DNA of 64,000 bases from Euborellia annulipes (taxonomy: Eukaryota; Arthropoda; Insecta; Dermaptera; Anisolabididae): NCBI GenBank assembly GCA_023213315.1, contig JAKCPI010002967.1, positions 124,001-188,000 on the forward strand, written 5' to 3'. Within the stretch, counting starts at the first letter, position 1. Each line of letters starts with the position of its first letter. The notes under the pieces are model-generated. The model was not told the DNA's origin and did no database searches. It saw only the letters and a list, made by a program, of their open reading frames with translations. The translations under genes were made by a program, and so were the position numbers. This document shows positions 45,301 to 55,850 of this stretch, in pieces.

Positions 45301-46360
45301 GAAATACACTTTACTAATGTAGTATTTCAGATTTTTCAAATTCATTTTCCGACTCTTCCTTCCATAGAGCCATGTTATATTCCTATGGGGATTTGCATGA
45401 TAATTTCAATTCAAAACCGAAGGGTAAGAGAAAGTTATGTCCTGTGCGATTGTCCCGGAATTATGGCCCCTTTAACTTGCATAATATGTCTGACATAAAG
45501 ATGATTAAATTCAGATAAATTCACAAGCCACACCGAATGTCGGACCAGACTCTTCAAACAAGTGGCTCAGTATTTCCATATATCGACGCATAAAAGTACT
45601 ATCGACAAACTTGCGTCTTCCCCCGAGTTACCTTATATAAAAAAAACCCTTTTCGGCTACTGATGCTATTCAGGGGATTGCATTTATTATATATATTTTC
45701 AATTAAATAGTATCGGGACGTTCCACACGCTGATTGCTAGGGGACACCAATTCGAGTTTTTGCCGCACTTGGCATGGGAAAAATGTTGAAATTTTAAACC
45801 CTTTGATGTAAACCTGAATTTCATAAACATACCCCCTCCCCTTTTTTTGCAACTTAGGATTCAAAAATTTCAAGATGAAGACATACTATAATTACACTTG
45901 GTTTGCCAATATATAACTTAAAGACAACAATAATTACTTTCCTTGACATTCTGACCTTCACTTTAAATACCCACATAGAAATTTTCTAAAAGTGTCAAGT
46001 TCAAGGACTTCAACGATTTATTTTAAATACAACATTGTTCGTGTATGCTACGTCATTTGAAGGGAGGAATAATATATGTCTTTTAAAAATAATAATGAAA
46101 ATCAAGCTCAAAATAAAATTTTTCATGTCGATTGTCTTATTAAATTAAATAAATTAAATAAAACGCGAATTGATTTTGGCAGTTATTTTTTTTATGCTAA
46201 TGAAGTATGAATTTTAATTTTTTTTAGATCAGCTTTGTCATTTCAAATTGTATAAATACCTAGATGACATACTTTATTTTGAGAAGTCTATTTTTGAATT
46301 TTAAATATTTTTCTCTTAAAATTTAAAAGATCTTTTCATGAAAATTTAATCTACCTAGTT
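45301..46360. other. Intron 2, decayed repeats only
   Basis: 45340-45420 is a copy of the small repeat at 17380-17470. GGGACGTTCCACACGCTG at 45717 resembles 37553. Nothing else. Confidence 0.4.
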
Positions 46361-46361
46361 A

Positions 46362-46848
46362 TTTTTACTTTCCCTTACCTCTATAATTATATGTTAATAT
46401 ATAGATAGAGAAAGTATTGGTTTCATGTCAAAAATTCGATGTTGAGATTTTGATGGATATGCACCCTGAATCAAAAAAGTGGTTTTCGTGACATGGTCTG
46501 TCTGGGGGGGTCTGTGGGTGTGTGTTCAATTTTAAGCATGAAGGAATTGAAATTTTATATTTAGGTTAGACACTCCCCTGGAGCGTGAAAATAAGCTTTT
46601 AATCAAAATCGGCCAAAAAGTACTAGTATTTTACTGATGTAGTTTTTTCAGTTTTTTTCGATTTTCTCAAAATTAGCTCCAACGATTTTTGTTTTAAATT
46701 CATAAATCAATTATTTTTTAGATGCTCTTTAAAATGTATATTCTCTTTTTGCCATTGAAATCTTCTGAAGACCACTTTACTCTTGTACTTCATAGGAAAT
46801 ATAAGTTAAATGGTTGCCCTGGTAACAAAATATAAATATTCTATTTAA
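46362..46848 (+). repeat. Family H element, lacking the right hairpin
   Basis: Left palindrome TTTTTACTTTCCCTTACC to GATAGAGAAAGTA; ends near GGTAACAAAATATAAATATT. Confidence 0.85.
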
Positions 46849-46849
46849 A

Positions 46850-47062
46850 TTACACGGAAAAAATTTTGGTTCCGCGGGTGGCAAAAATTTTACGTCTCTA
46901 AAAAAAAAGGTACAATATTTTTTCGGACGGGAAAATTTGGTTCCGCGAAAAACAAATTTTCGCAGAAAAATTTTTGAGATCAGGGAAAATTTTAAGGAGG
47001 AGGCGGCAAATTAAATTTTGCCCCCCCCCCCCTAAAAAATCTCCTAGTTCCGGCCCTGGATT
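46850..47062. mobile_element. MITE with CCGGCCCTG end, partial
   Basis: TTTTAAGGAGGAGGCGGC, a C run and TCCTAGTTCCGGCCCTG at 46993-47060 match, in reverse, the left part of the MITE at 63543-63723. The left boundary is uncertain; the TTTGGTTCCGCG repeats at 46865-46950 may be part of it. Confidence 0.5.
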
Positions 47063-47084
47063 GAGTTTCCAACGATATATTAAT

Positions 47085-47740
47085 ATGTCAATATATATTT
47101 TAAAGAGCATGTAAAAAATAATTGATTTATGAATTTTAAACAAAATCGTTGGAGCAAATTTTGAGAAAATCGAAGAAACCTGGAAAAAATAGATAAATGA
47201 AATACTAGGTACTTTTTGGCCGATTTTGTTCAAAAGATTTCTATCAAGTGCCAGAGAGGAACCCAACTCTAAAGGGGCCCTTACACGATCAATCAGACTG
47301 ACAGTATGACTGATTCGGCCCGACTCTCAGTACTTTCTTCAATCAAGTATAATTTTACACGTAGCATTCAGGACTAAAGTTCTTTTTAGCTCATTCGACT
47401 GTGGGAAGCCACTAATTTTTCTTCTTAACTAAACTAACTTTGTTCCCTGCCACTAAGTAACAATAAAAAAACAAAAAGAAAACGGCCTCAGTCTTCAGTC
47501 TTTCATCCATACACGTTCAGTCAAAACGCCAATCAGCTCAAATACTGTCAGTATGATTGATCTTGTAAGGGCCCCTAATATTAAATTCCAACCTTCTAGC
47601 TCTTTTATTTCTTGAGATATATTGTTCGCAGATAGACACACAGAAAGACAGACCATTTTGGGTATCCACTTTTCTTTAGGGACCTCAAAACATGCATTTC
47701 CATCAAATTCTCGACATCGAATTTTTGACATGAATTCAAT
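47085..47740 (-). repeat. Family H element split by a MITE
   Basis: 47085-47272 and 47576-47740 are consecutive parts of one copy (ATTTTAAAGAGCATG ... CGACATCGAATTTTTGACAT). The hairpin end is missing. Confidence 0.8.
47273..47575. mobile_element. Harbinger-like MITE, 303 bp
   Basis: Ends AGGGGCCCTTACACGATCAA and TTGATCTTGTAAGGGCCCC, flanked by TAA on both sides. Host family H continuity supports a 3-bp TAA duplication, as for PIF/Harbinger. The interior has several GACTGA/TCAGTC motifs. Confidence 0.75.
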
Positions 47741-47767
47741 ACTATTTAAGTCTTACATGAGCTTCAG

Positions 47768-47979
47768 AACGGCCTAACCCACATTTAACTTTTGGGGTTT
47801 TATGCCTTAGTATCTATTAAATCGTAAATTCCAAAATAAACAGTACTTCTCATGATATATATAAAGTAGTACAGTACTTCTTATGATACAGTAGTACAGT
47901 ACTGCTCTGGAATTCACGATTTCATAGATACTAAGGCATAAAACCAAGAAAGTGAAATGTGGGTTAGGCCGTTCTGGTG
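47768..47979. mobile_element. Palindromic MITE, about 210 bp
   Basis: CAGAACGGCCTAACCCACAT and its complement at the ends; the arms pair for about 90 bases (GGTTTTATGCCTTAGTATCT). The loop holds short CAGTACTTCT repeats. Confidence 0.8.
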
Positions 47980-47994
47980 CTGATGGCCTCATAT

Positions 47995-48147
47995 ATAGGT
48001 AAGAGAAAGTAAAATCTGATATCGATCGCACATCATACAACTCTCTCATCTTCTGGAATATTATGTTCTGTGCTGTTCTGTCATACCAGATCTTTTGTAT
48101 CGAGATATATTTAGTTTCCGATAGTATATTAGAACCCAATAGATAGA
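47995..48147 (-). repeat. Family H terminal fragments, joined
   Basis: GGTAAGAGAAAGTAAAATCTG lies directly next to a decayed right-end hairpin (TCATACCAGATCTTTTGT) and GTTTCCGATAGTATATTAGA. The internal part is absent: either two copies abut or one copy was deleted internally. Confidence 0.65.
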
Positions 48148-48866
48148 GTTAAAGGTGATGTTGAAAAAATTGGAAAAAATATTAAGTTAAACATCAGTAA
48201 AGTCCTTCCTTCTGGAGGAATAAAGGGAAAGGGAAAATACTAATGCCCTTTGTTCTATATTATCAATAGCTTTCCGGTAGTATTCTGAGTTCCTAAATCA
48301 TATCTACTCCAAATATTTTACTTTAATTCGAGAGAACGACTTAAATGTCCAATTCACTTGCCAAGAGAATTTTAATATTTTGAACAGAATTAGCCAATAG
48401 ATTTCAGGTTGGCCAATTTCTTTTCCACTGATCTCATAAGCTCTATTTAAAAATTATGTCATATTAACCCAAAAGTTTATTATTGTTTCACATTTTCAAT
48501 TGCAACCTCGAACACTATATATATTTTGCCTATCTGGCAAATGTTTAGATTTATCTTAAAAACCATCTCCAGATCTCTGCTTTTTAAACATTTTTATTTA
48601 TAAAGATTTTTATATAAAATAAAAAAAAAAAAAAAACCAAGGTCAGAAACCATTAGATGTACAGCATCTTTATCTCTCAGGAAATGCTTCCTAAATTTTA
48701 AACAGACAAAAAAAAAAGTTCAGAGAAGTAGAAACATGCCAATTTCAATATTTGTTTTTATTTTAACAATGGAACAATAAACTTGTGCGTAGATTGGAAC
48801 GCGATGAAAGGGCGGCAATACAAAAAGAGGACTGACGAAAATTCTTTTACAAACTTCTTTAATATT
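48148..48866. other. Intron 2, nothing recognised
   Basis: AT-rich; an A-tract at 48619-48636. Confidence 0.4.
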
Positions 48867-48867
48867 T

Positions 48868-49078
48868 ACAAAAAAAAATCTGGTGTGACTGGTCGCACAT
48901 CACACAACTTTCTCTTACCTTTAGTAATCGAAAGTTGTGTTCTTTGCTTGTAACACCAGATGACATATATTATAGTTTCCGACAGCAAGGTACATTCGAA
49001 TTTCAAGATGTAAAATTTATAAGTATGGATTTTGTTACCATAGCAACCATTTCTCTATCTTTCCTAGAGAGAATACAT
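48868..49078 (-). repeat. Family H element, right-end fragment with hairpin
   Basis: AAAAAAAATCTGGTGTGACTG through a 90-base hairpin to TAACACCAGATGACATATAT; the closing T run is lost. Confidence 0.8.
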
Positions 49079-49356
49079 AGATATTTCTCTATACATTTCC
49101 TATGAGACGGACAGACGGATACTCAGCTATTATTACATTGATTTTCATTTTTATTCCTTCATCTTCTTCATTGAAGGGGTCCTTTCTTAAATCTACGTAG
49201 ATATTGTCTTTTGATATGCTTAGTGGGTTGTTTCTATTATAGTTTCCCTGCTAATAACTAATTTTTCGATATAACAAGGCCCCACAATATTTACCAGGTA
49301 GACTTTGAAAATTAACATCAGTAATTGAATATTTGTTATAGCTGTAGTATTATGTT

Positions 49357-49771
49357 CAAGATAATAAGAAATAATTTCCAGAGAAGAATGCAGCCAAATT
49401 TATTTCATTTGATTTTAATAAAAATTCCTAATCACTTGCTGACGTTTCGGTTCGGGTTTGAACCATCATCGGAGCTGTGATTTTGTCTTTATGTTTTTAA
49501 ACAATACATTCAAACTATTATTGTAGTATAGATAGAGCAATAATATTATAATATAAAATAGTTTAAATATTTAGAGATTATATTCAACTATTTTATATTA
49601 TAATATTAATTTGCTCTATCTATACTACCATAATAGTTTGAATGTATTGTTTAAAAACATAAAGACAAAATCACAGCTCCGATGATGGTTCAAACCCGAA
49701 CCGAAACGTCATCAAATGAAATAAATTTGGCTGCTTTCTTCTTTGGAAATTATTCCTTATTTTCTTGAACA
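49357..49771. repeat. Family R locus R7: near-perfect palindrome with hammerhead-like pair
   Basis: A 415-base palindrome with its centre near 49570. A minus motif at 49438-49480 and a plus motif at 49671-49715 both read CCGATGA, hairpin GGTTC/GAACC, GAAACGTC. Helix I is GCT/AGC in the minus copy; the plus copy has ATC instead of AGC and is weaker. Tails TTTGGCTGC on both sides. The palindrome continues about 30 bases beyond the tails (TTCAAGATAATAAG and TTATTTTCTTGAA). Confidence 0.7.
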
Positions 49772-50005
49772 TGATTAACATCTTAAAGTTTTATAATTAC
49801 CTTCTTTCACATACTGATATATTCCTTCATATTGTTCATTTAAGGTGTCGTTTATTAAATCTACAGTGATATCGTCTTTTAATAGTATGTTGTTTCTAGT
49901 TCTAAGTAAAAACAGTATTCTCGATGTACTTTTGGACGTGAGAAAGAGTTCAAAATCTTATTCCGAAGACTTAAATATTTCTTGACCTAATTTCTCATAA
50001 TCATC

Positions 50006-50239
50006 TTGAGATTTAAAATAAATATTATAATGGATGGTGTATTTAATGAAATTTTAAAGAGAGATGACAATCCATTAGACAAAGTAAATAATCTCCATCC
50101 CCTCGGAGAATTTTATGTTTGTGATAGAAGAGCCAAGGCCATTTGGGAGGCGGATGCCCTAACGTCTTATCCGTGTTTGCGGCGGGTTTTCGGTTATTTT
50201 AGCACTGGCAATGATCCAGGGGGTCTGCTTGCCATGTAG
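50006..50239 (+). other. Open frame of 77 codons, not recognised
   Basis: Encodes DDNPLDKVNNLHPLGEFYV, CDRRAKAIWEADALTSYP and GYFSTGNDPGGLLAM. The second half is less AT-rich than the surroundings. There is no signal peptide and no matching splice sites for paxillin. Could be a decayed transposon reading frame. No function is proposed. Confidence 0.2.
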
Positions 50240-50654
50240 GACAGCCCCACCTCATGCCATGCTATAAGACAAATTACATCACTTTAATTAGTTCCCTATT
50301 TGAAAAATAACAAAACAAGAAAAAAACCTGACATTAAATAGTTTGATAATACTGATGAAGATAGTAATTATAATTCTGACCTTAAAAAAAAAAAAATTGA
50401 AATAATATCATAATATTATAAATTTATTTATCATTAGAGAGTGGAAAAAAAGTATCTTATTTTCGGAAATAGTCGCCTTAAAAGTCGATTCTTTTTTTAG
50501 CCGGTAAAAAGTCTGTTTTTGGCAAAAAAGTCTCTAAAAAGTCGCTGTCAATTTTAACAATTAATAATATGAGAAAGTAAAATAAATAGAGAACTTATCT
50601 CTCGATAACAGAAATATGGCAGAGTTCTTTAGAATTTAATTAAATAAACAAAAG

Positions 50655-51198
50655 AAATTTATTAGATGATTTTTGAATTTTAATCAAAATCGTTTGAGTG
50701 AATTTTGAGAAATTTAGGCGATTTTGTTCAAAAGCTACGTGATACGTTTCAGGAGAGTACCGGTACCTAACTTAAATATAAAATTTCAACCCCCTTGGCC
50801 TTTTCATTCTTGCGATATTTTGTTCATAGACACAGATAAACTTTGCAGGACCCACTTTTTTGTACAGTGAGCGCCACAATTAAGTCCCCACCTGATAGCT
50901 TCAGCATTAAGTATATGGTAAATGGTGAAATAATTTTAAATTTGAAAAGGTAAAATAAAATCATCTGTACTAGATTTTACGTTTTACCTTTTCGATCATT
51001 AAAATTATTTCACTATTCTCCATATACTTAATGCTGAAGCTATCAGGTGGGGACTTAATTGTGGCGCTCACTATACTCAGATGACCTTCAAAAAATGTAT
51101 TTCCATCAAAATCTCGATATTGAATTTTTGACGTGAATCCAATTCTTTATATAGCCTATATATAGTCTACATATATAGGTAAGAGAAAGTAAAAATTA
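50655..51198 (-). repeat. Family H element split by a mariner-like MITE
   Basis: 50655-50864 and 51074-51198, ending GGTAAGAGAAAGTAAAAA. The hairpin end is missing. Confidence 0.8.
50865..51073. mobile_element. mariner/Tc1-like MITE, 209 bp
   Basis: Inverted ends CAGTGAGCGCCACAATTAAG and the complement, flanked by TA. The arms pair over almost their full length (CCCCACCTGATAGCTTCAGC). A second, partial copy is at 54693-54830. Confidence 0.85.
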
Positions 51199-51489
51199 AT
51201 TAAATTGGATACAAATCAATTGAAATAAATTGGGACAGACTCTAAATGACCTCGGATGCCGAAAAAGTCTCCTTAAATAAATAAATAAAAAAATACTAAA
51301 TGGCTTCAATAGCCGAAAATGCAAAATTATTGTAAAAAAAAGTATATTAAAAAATTAAAAAAAGTCGGTCATAAAAGTCGTTTTTGAAAATCTCAAAAAC
51401 GTGTCTTTTTGTGGAGACATCTAAGAAAATCAGGAAGTCTCAAAATTGACAAAAGTCGTAAGACTTTTGTTCCGCTCTCTATTTATCAT

Positions 51490-52718
51490 ATAACTAATAT
51501 TTTCTAGAGAAGGTTTAGAAGGCTAGCAGATCAAAAATTCATTCTCGAGTTCATTGATAAATTTCAAACTAGGTTTGTCGGAGGGTGTGGTCTGTGAATC
51601 ACAACAAAATAACAACTTTTGAAGTAGTCTCTCAACACAGCTTCAAAAGTCAGTTCGAAAGGAGTTATTTAACTCTTTAGTTGGTACCGATCGAATCGGG
51701 TCGCATCCAATTCTATTGCAAAAATATGGATCCGTATTCCTATATGCTCCATTTGAGAGGAATTTTTGCGATATGGTCATCCGCCTTAAACTTGAAACTT
51801 ATTATTTTTTTGCAAAAAAAAAAAAAAAAAAAAACACCGCCGACCCCGCACCGCGAGGATAATAATAGAAAATAGAAAAAAAAAGATTTTTTTCCCAAAA
51901 AAGAAAATTATGCTTTATATATTTTTAAAACTTTAAAACTTTTGCCAATATTATTAACAGTTCCTATTGCTTATATGACCATTAATGAAAGACTGCAAAT
52001 TGGTTGCCTAATTTTTAGGGGTTGCTGTGAAAGAAACGCCCTTTTCCTTACAATCGTCATTATTATGGGAGTTTTTAATTATAGACCACAGTTTGTATTA
52101 ATTAATTATTAAAAATATGAATACTACACAACGTTTCGACTATTTTTTTGGAGTTCTTTTCAAGTTGCGTTTGTTCCGACTCAAGCAATTTCTCTTGAGT
52201 CAAACAAATCACAAAACCTTTAAAAAACATACAAGTCTTTTTTTTCTCTGAGTTCATAGATCTCGTAGTGGTTGAGATTCCTAAAATGCCTCGACTCTAG
52301 AGGACATTAAAAAATTTAAAGCTTTTAAATATTTCAGCTCTATTATAATATATGTTATAATTTATCAATTCAATTAAGTTGTTTGAAATGTTTATTTGGT
52401 TAATGAGAAATTGTTTCTATAATCCATTTCATAAATATCATTTTTAAAATTTTGCAATCTTAAAAATAATTCCGCCTCCTCTTTTTTTCTTTAATAAAAT
52501 AATTCTTTTTAAAAAGATAAATTAACTCTAGAAGAAAGAGAATTGAGAATCTTTCAAGTTCCAACGAAAAAGATTTAATCCGAGCAATATTTTATATGTT
52601 ATTTTTATATGAAGTTATTTTAGATTTAGGATTTTAGACAAGCAAAAAGCTTTAAAGTTTAGTAAAAAATTAGAAAACATTAAAGAAAAAAATCACTTGG
52701 AGATTAATATTTTAAGGG
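51490..52718. other. Intron 2, mostly unannotated
   Basis: 51838-51860 (CGCCGACCCCGCACCGCGAG) is the LINE-end motif also found at 9637 and 35755, after a 22-base A run. ACAACGTTTCGAC near 52130 is reminiscent of family R but lacks its partner motifs. Nothing else. Confidence 0.4.
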
Positions 52719-52719
52719 G

Positions 52720-53345
52720 ATTTTTACTTTCTCTTACCTCATATATATATATGTTAATATATAGAGAGAGAAAGTATTGGATTCATGTCAAAAATTCGAT
52801 GTCGAGATTTTGATGGATATACACGTTTTGAGACCTCTGAATCCAAAAAAGTGGTTTTCGCGACATGGTCTGTCTGTGTGTCTGTCTGTGAACAAAATAT
52901 GTCAAGAACGAAAAGAGCTAAGAGGTTGAAATTTTACATTTAAGTTAGGCACCCCTATGGGACGTGACACGAAACTTTTGAACAAAATCGACCAAAGAGT
53001 ACTAGTACTTTACTGATGCACTTTTTCAGTTTTTTTCGATTTTCTCTAAATTTGCTCCAACGATTTTTTTTTTTTAATTCAAAAATCAATTATTTTTTAG
53101 ATTCTCTATAAAATGTATATTCTCATTTTGTCATTAAAATCCTCTGAAGACCCCTTTACTCTTATACTCCATAGAAAAGATAGGAAAAATGGTTGCCATG
53201 GTAACAAAATATAAATATTTTGCCATACTTATAAAGCCCTTTTACATCTTGAAATTCGAATGTACCCTACTGTCGGAAACTAAATACATGTCAACACAAA
53301 AAATCTGGTGTGACAAGCACCAGTCACACCAGATTTTTTTTTTTA
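52720..53345 (+). repeat. Family H element, nearly complete, shortened hairpin
   Basis: Left palindrome TTTTTACTTTCTCTTACC and GAGAGAAAGTA; right end reduced to GTGTGACAAGCACCAGTCACACC, a hairpin whose 50-base tip has been deleted. Otherwise full length. Confidence 0.88.
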
Positions 53346-53445
53346 ATAAGAATATTTATTAATCTTTGATAGAAAGGAATGATATTATTTGAATTTCAAA
53401 ACAATATAAATATCATTTTGTGGGTGAGTTAGTGGCTGTAATTGC

Positions 53446-53500
53446 TTTTTACTTTCTCTTACCCTATTTATGAAATATATAGAGAGAGAAAGTATTAAAT
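53446..53500 (+). repeat. Family H element, left palindrome only
   Basis: TTTTTACTTTCTCTTACCC and ATATAGAGAGAGAAAGTA, then unrelated sequence. Confidence 0.75.
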
Positions 53501-54227
53501 ATCAGACACCCTTATTATTGGTGAAATAATACACTTTATTAAGTGAAATCTAAATTCAAAGGCACCCCGAAGGCGAGTAGTGCAGCTAGTTTTAAAAATA
53601 ATTCAAAAAAACCGGCAGCCTATAAAAATTTTATGCTTATAAATCAAAATATATTTTTCAGAATCTTGATGATTTTTATCATCAACTAAAAATTTTGCTT
53701 GGATATTTAGTTGAAAATTTTATTATTTTCCTTTGATGTATATGGTAACTAGCCTTGAAGATCAAACATGGAGGTTTGAAAACACATGCGCCTCTCGATT
53801 ATAAAAATTAAATCAGACATTATAAATAATTCGTAATAAATTTCTTAGATTTACTGGAAAAGTATGCATAAAAGAGAGCTTTTTTTTTATTTGGACATCT
53901 CATAAAAAAGCTTGACAAATAATAATATAAAAAATAAAATTTAGTAGCGAAATAGGTAGATAAACAATAAACAACAACGTTTCTTGTTCTACTTATTTAT
54001 ATGACAAATGACCGGGAGAGCTGGCATCGGATAGGACAACAGACACCAAGTTACGCGGCGAACCTCGAATGGGTGGCCCTGGGTAATCAGCGTGTGAAAC
54101 GTCCAAAATGGTCTTTCTCTGTATGTTCAAAACAAAAAATCTGCTTACCTTCGAAAGTTGTGTACTGTGCCTTCACAATTTAACATGACACCTTTGTTCC
54201 AAACTTGACCACTTGCGTTTGATAGAT
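53501..54227. other. Intron 2, nothing recognised
   Basis: A GC-richer patch at 54010-54110 has a 60-codon frame (DRESWHRIGQQTPSYAANLE) without recognised similarity. Confidence 0.35.
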
Positions 54228-54690
54228 GGCGCTGAGAATCGAAAGTTGTGTTCTGTGCTTGTCACACCAGATTTTTTGTGTCGACATATATTTAGTTTCC
54301 GACAGTAGGGTACAATTCGATTTTCAAGATGTAAATTTTTTTTTTTTTTTTTTTAAATTCACACTTTTTTCTCATTCACACTCACATTCACACACTCATT
54401 CACACAGTCTTTTCGGCAACTTAGGCCATTTAAGACTTTAAACGATATCCCTTAATGATTATTATACTTATTGGGGTCCAGGCATTTTTATTTAAGTCAT
54501 TTGGTATCCAAATGCCTTAAATAAAATTATCGAACTGCCTGGAGTCCGAACCCGCGACGTTCGGTATAGAAGGTAGACACGCTACCAACTACTCCAAGCC
54601 CCGTGGGCCTCCTGATGTAAAATTTATAAACATGGGAAAATATTATATTTTGTTACCATGGTAACCATTTCTCCTATCTTTTCTATGGAG
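54228..54690 (-). repeat. Family H element split by a SINE
   Basis: 54228-54335 (half of the hairpin, TGTGTCGACATATATTTAG, TTTTCAAGATGTAAA) and 54608-54690 (TGATGTAAAATTTATAAACA to TTGTTACCATGG) flank the SINE. GATGTAAA is repeated on both sides, giving a target duplication of about 8 bases. Confidence 0.85.
54336..54607 (-). repeat. Family S SINE, full length, inside family H
   Basis: Head GGCCCACGGGGCTTGGAGTA on the minus strand, GGTTCGGACTCC B box region, AAGGCATTTGG palindrome, GCCGAAAAGACTGTGTG and a long A tail (T tract 54338-54353). Flanking GATGTAAA/GATGTAAA supports retroposition. Confidence 0.9.
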
Positions 54691-54692
54691 TT

Positions 54693-54830
54693 CAGTGAGC
54701 GCCACAATTAAGTCCCCACCTTATAGCTAGAGCCTTACGTTTATGGTATAGTATATGGTGGAAAGAGAAATAATTTTAATGACTGAAATGGTAAAACGTA
54801 AAATTTGTTACACTGTTTAAATGCGGTGTC
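54693..54830. mobile_element. mariner/Tc1-like MITE, partial copy
   Basis: CAGTGAGCGCCACAATTAAG and CCCCACCTTATAGC, diverged from 50865-51073 further in. The right end is missing where R8 begins. Confidence 0.7.
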
Positions 54831-54835
54831 AGGCA

Positions 54836-55085
54836 CAACGTCTTGAGAATTTTTTGTAAAAAAACATTTTAAGTATTGTACATACCTTCGATGCAAAGAC
54901 ATAATAAATACATGTATCTACATGAGATTAATTTCCGGTGCCGCACAACTGGTACTATATTTTGACAATTTGCTTGCCCTGAGGATGGGTGCGACTAGCG
55001 CCCGAAACGTCGGCAACAAAGAATAAAGTTTTTTATTTACCCTGGCTGCTATTCACCAGGAATGCTCCCTGGTCTCTCTTACATA
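54836..55085 (+). repeat. Family R locus R8: single hammerhead-bearing element
   Basis: The only locus with one motif. Upstream sequence (TGCGGTGTCAGGCACAACG) and GGTGCCGCAC share partial complementarity. After the motif come GAATAAAGTTTTTTATTT, CTGGCTGC and ATTCACCAGG. The tail TGGCTGCnATTCACC is nearly the same as in R6 (TGGCTGCCTACATTCACC), tying the loci together. Confidence 0.65.
54974..55016 (+). ncRNA. Hammerhead ribozyme-like motif, best conserved
   Basis: In order: TTGCC (54974-54978), CTGAGGA (54979-54985), one extra T, stem GGGTGC (54987-54992) with loop GACTA and GCGCCC (54998-55003), GAAA (55004-55007), CGTC, then GGCAA (55012-55016). TTGCC pairs with GGCAA as helix I and the central hairpin is helix II. 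Core residues CUGANGA and GAAA fit the hammerhead consensus, and cleavage would be expected after GUC at 55011. Helix III would be ACGU, self-complementary, so a dimer would be needed. The extra T between A9 and helix II departs from the common core. Confidence 0.55.
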
Positions 55086-55111
55086 TTGAATACCTACAGT
55101 CATTCAACCAA

Positions 55112-55400
55112 CAAATTCTGAGAATATACATTTTAAAGAGAATCTAGAAAATAATTGATTTTTGAATTAAAAAAAAATCGTCAGAGCGAATTCAGAAAAA
55201 ATCGAAAAAAACTGAAAAAGTGCATCAGTAAAGTACTAGTACCCTCGATTTTGTTCAAAAGCTTCGTGTCACGTACCATGGGAGTGCCTAACTTGAATAT
55301 AAAATTTCAACCTCCTAGCTCTTTTCGTTGTTGAGATATTTTGTTCACAGACAGACACACACACTGACACAAACACACAGACAGACAGACCATGTCGTGC
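55112..55400 (-). repeat. Family H element, middle fragment
   Basis: GAGAATATACATTTTAAAG to CAGACAGACCATGTCG. The hairpin end and the palindrome end are both missing. Confidence 0.8.
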
Positions 55401-55737
55401 ATTGATTAAAATTTTTCACTACGCTGCTTGTCTTTAAATTGTGCATAGGTTGAAGCATGTTTTTGTCATGTCTACGTAAATTATAATCCTTCATAACTGC
55501 AATAGTGTCATTGCAAATAACGCGTAGAGTAAAATTTTACGTATATGTTCCCCAATTTGTATTATTTTTAATATATTTAAAAAGCCTTTTTTTATTATTT
55601 ATAATTTTTTCATTTTTTTTTTTTTCAATTTTCGATTTGAAAAATCAAAAACATCCGCGGGCCGGATAAAATTATCTGTCGTGCCGGATTTGGCCCGCGG
55701 CTCATAGTTTCGACACCTTTGCCTTAAATCATCACAC

Positions 55738-55850
55738 ATAGACAGACCAATTTGCGGGACCCACATTTTTGGACTCAAGACCTGTTTTTCTAAATTCAAA
55801 ACATATTTTTCTATCAAAATCTGGACAGTGAATTTTTGACATGATCGCCT
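55738..55850 (-). repeat. Family H element, fragment
   Basis: CAGACCAATTTGCGGGACCC and GTGAATTTTTGACATGATCG, from a subfamily with GGGACCC like that at 25940. Confidence 0.7.

Larger units (their letters stand above)
50435..51481 (-). mobile_element. hAT-like non-autonomous element carrying passengers (copy 2)
   Basis: Ends TAGAGAGTGGAA and TTCCGCTCTCTA; flanks TTTATCAT on both sides, a perfect 8-bp duplication. It is the reverse complement of 38476-39287 in its unique parts (TTGGCAAAAAAGTCTCT, ACTTATCTCTCGATAAC). It contains a family H copy (50655-51198), itself split by a mariner-like MITE, and a SINE tail (51225-51330). Confidence 0.82.

Noticed and set aside
52080..52200. A ninth family R locus around ACAACGTTTCGAC
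   Set aside because: The GAAACGT part is present on the minus strand, but no CTGANGA box, helix II or GGCTGC tail accompanies it.
54001..54183. Small gene coding for 60 residues
   Set aside because: GC content is higher than around it, but no similarity, splice context or conservation signal can be shown.
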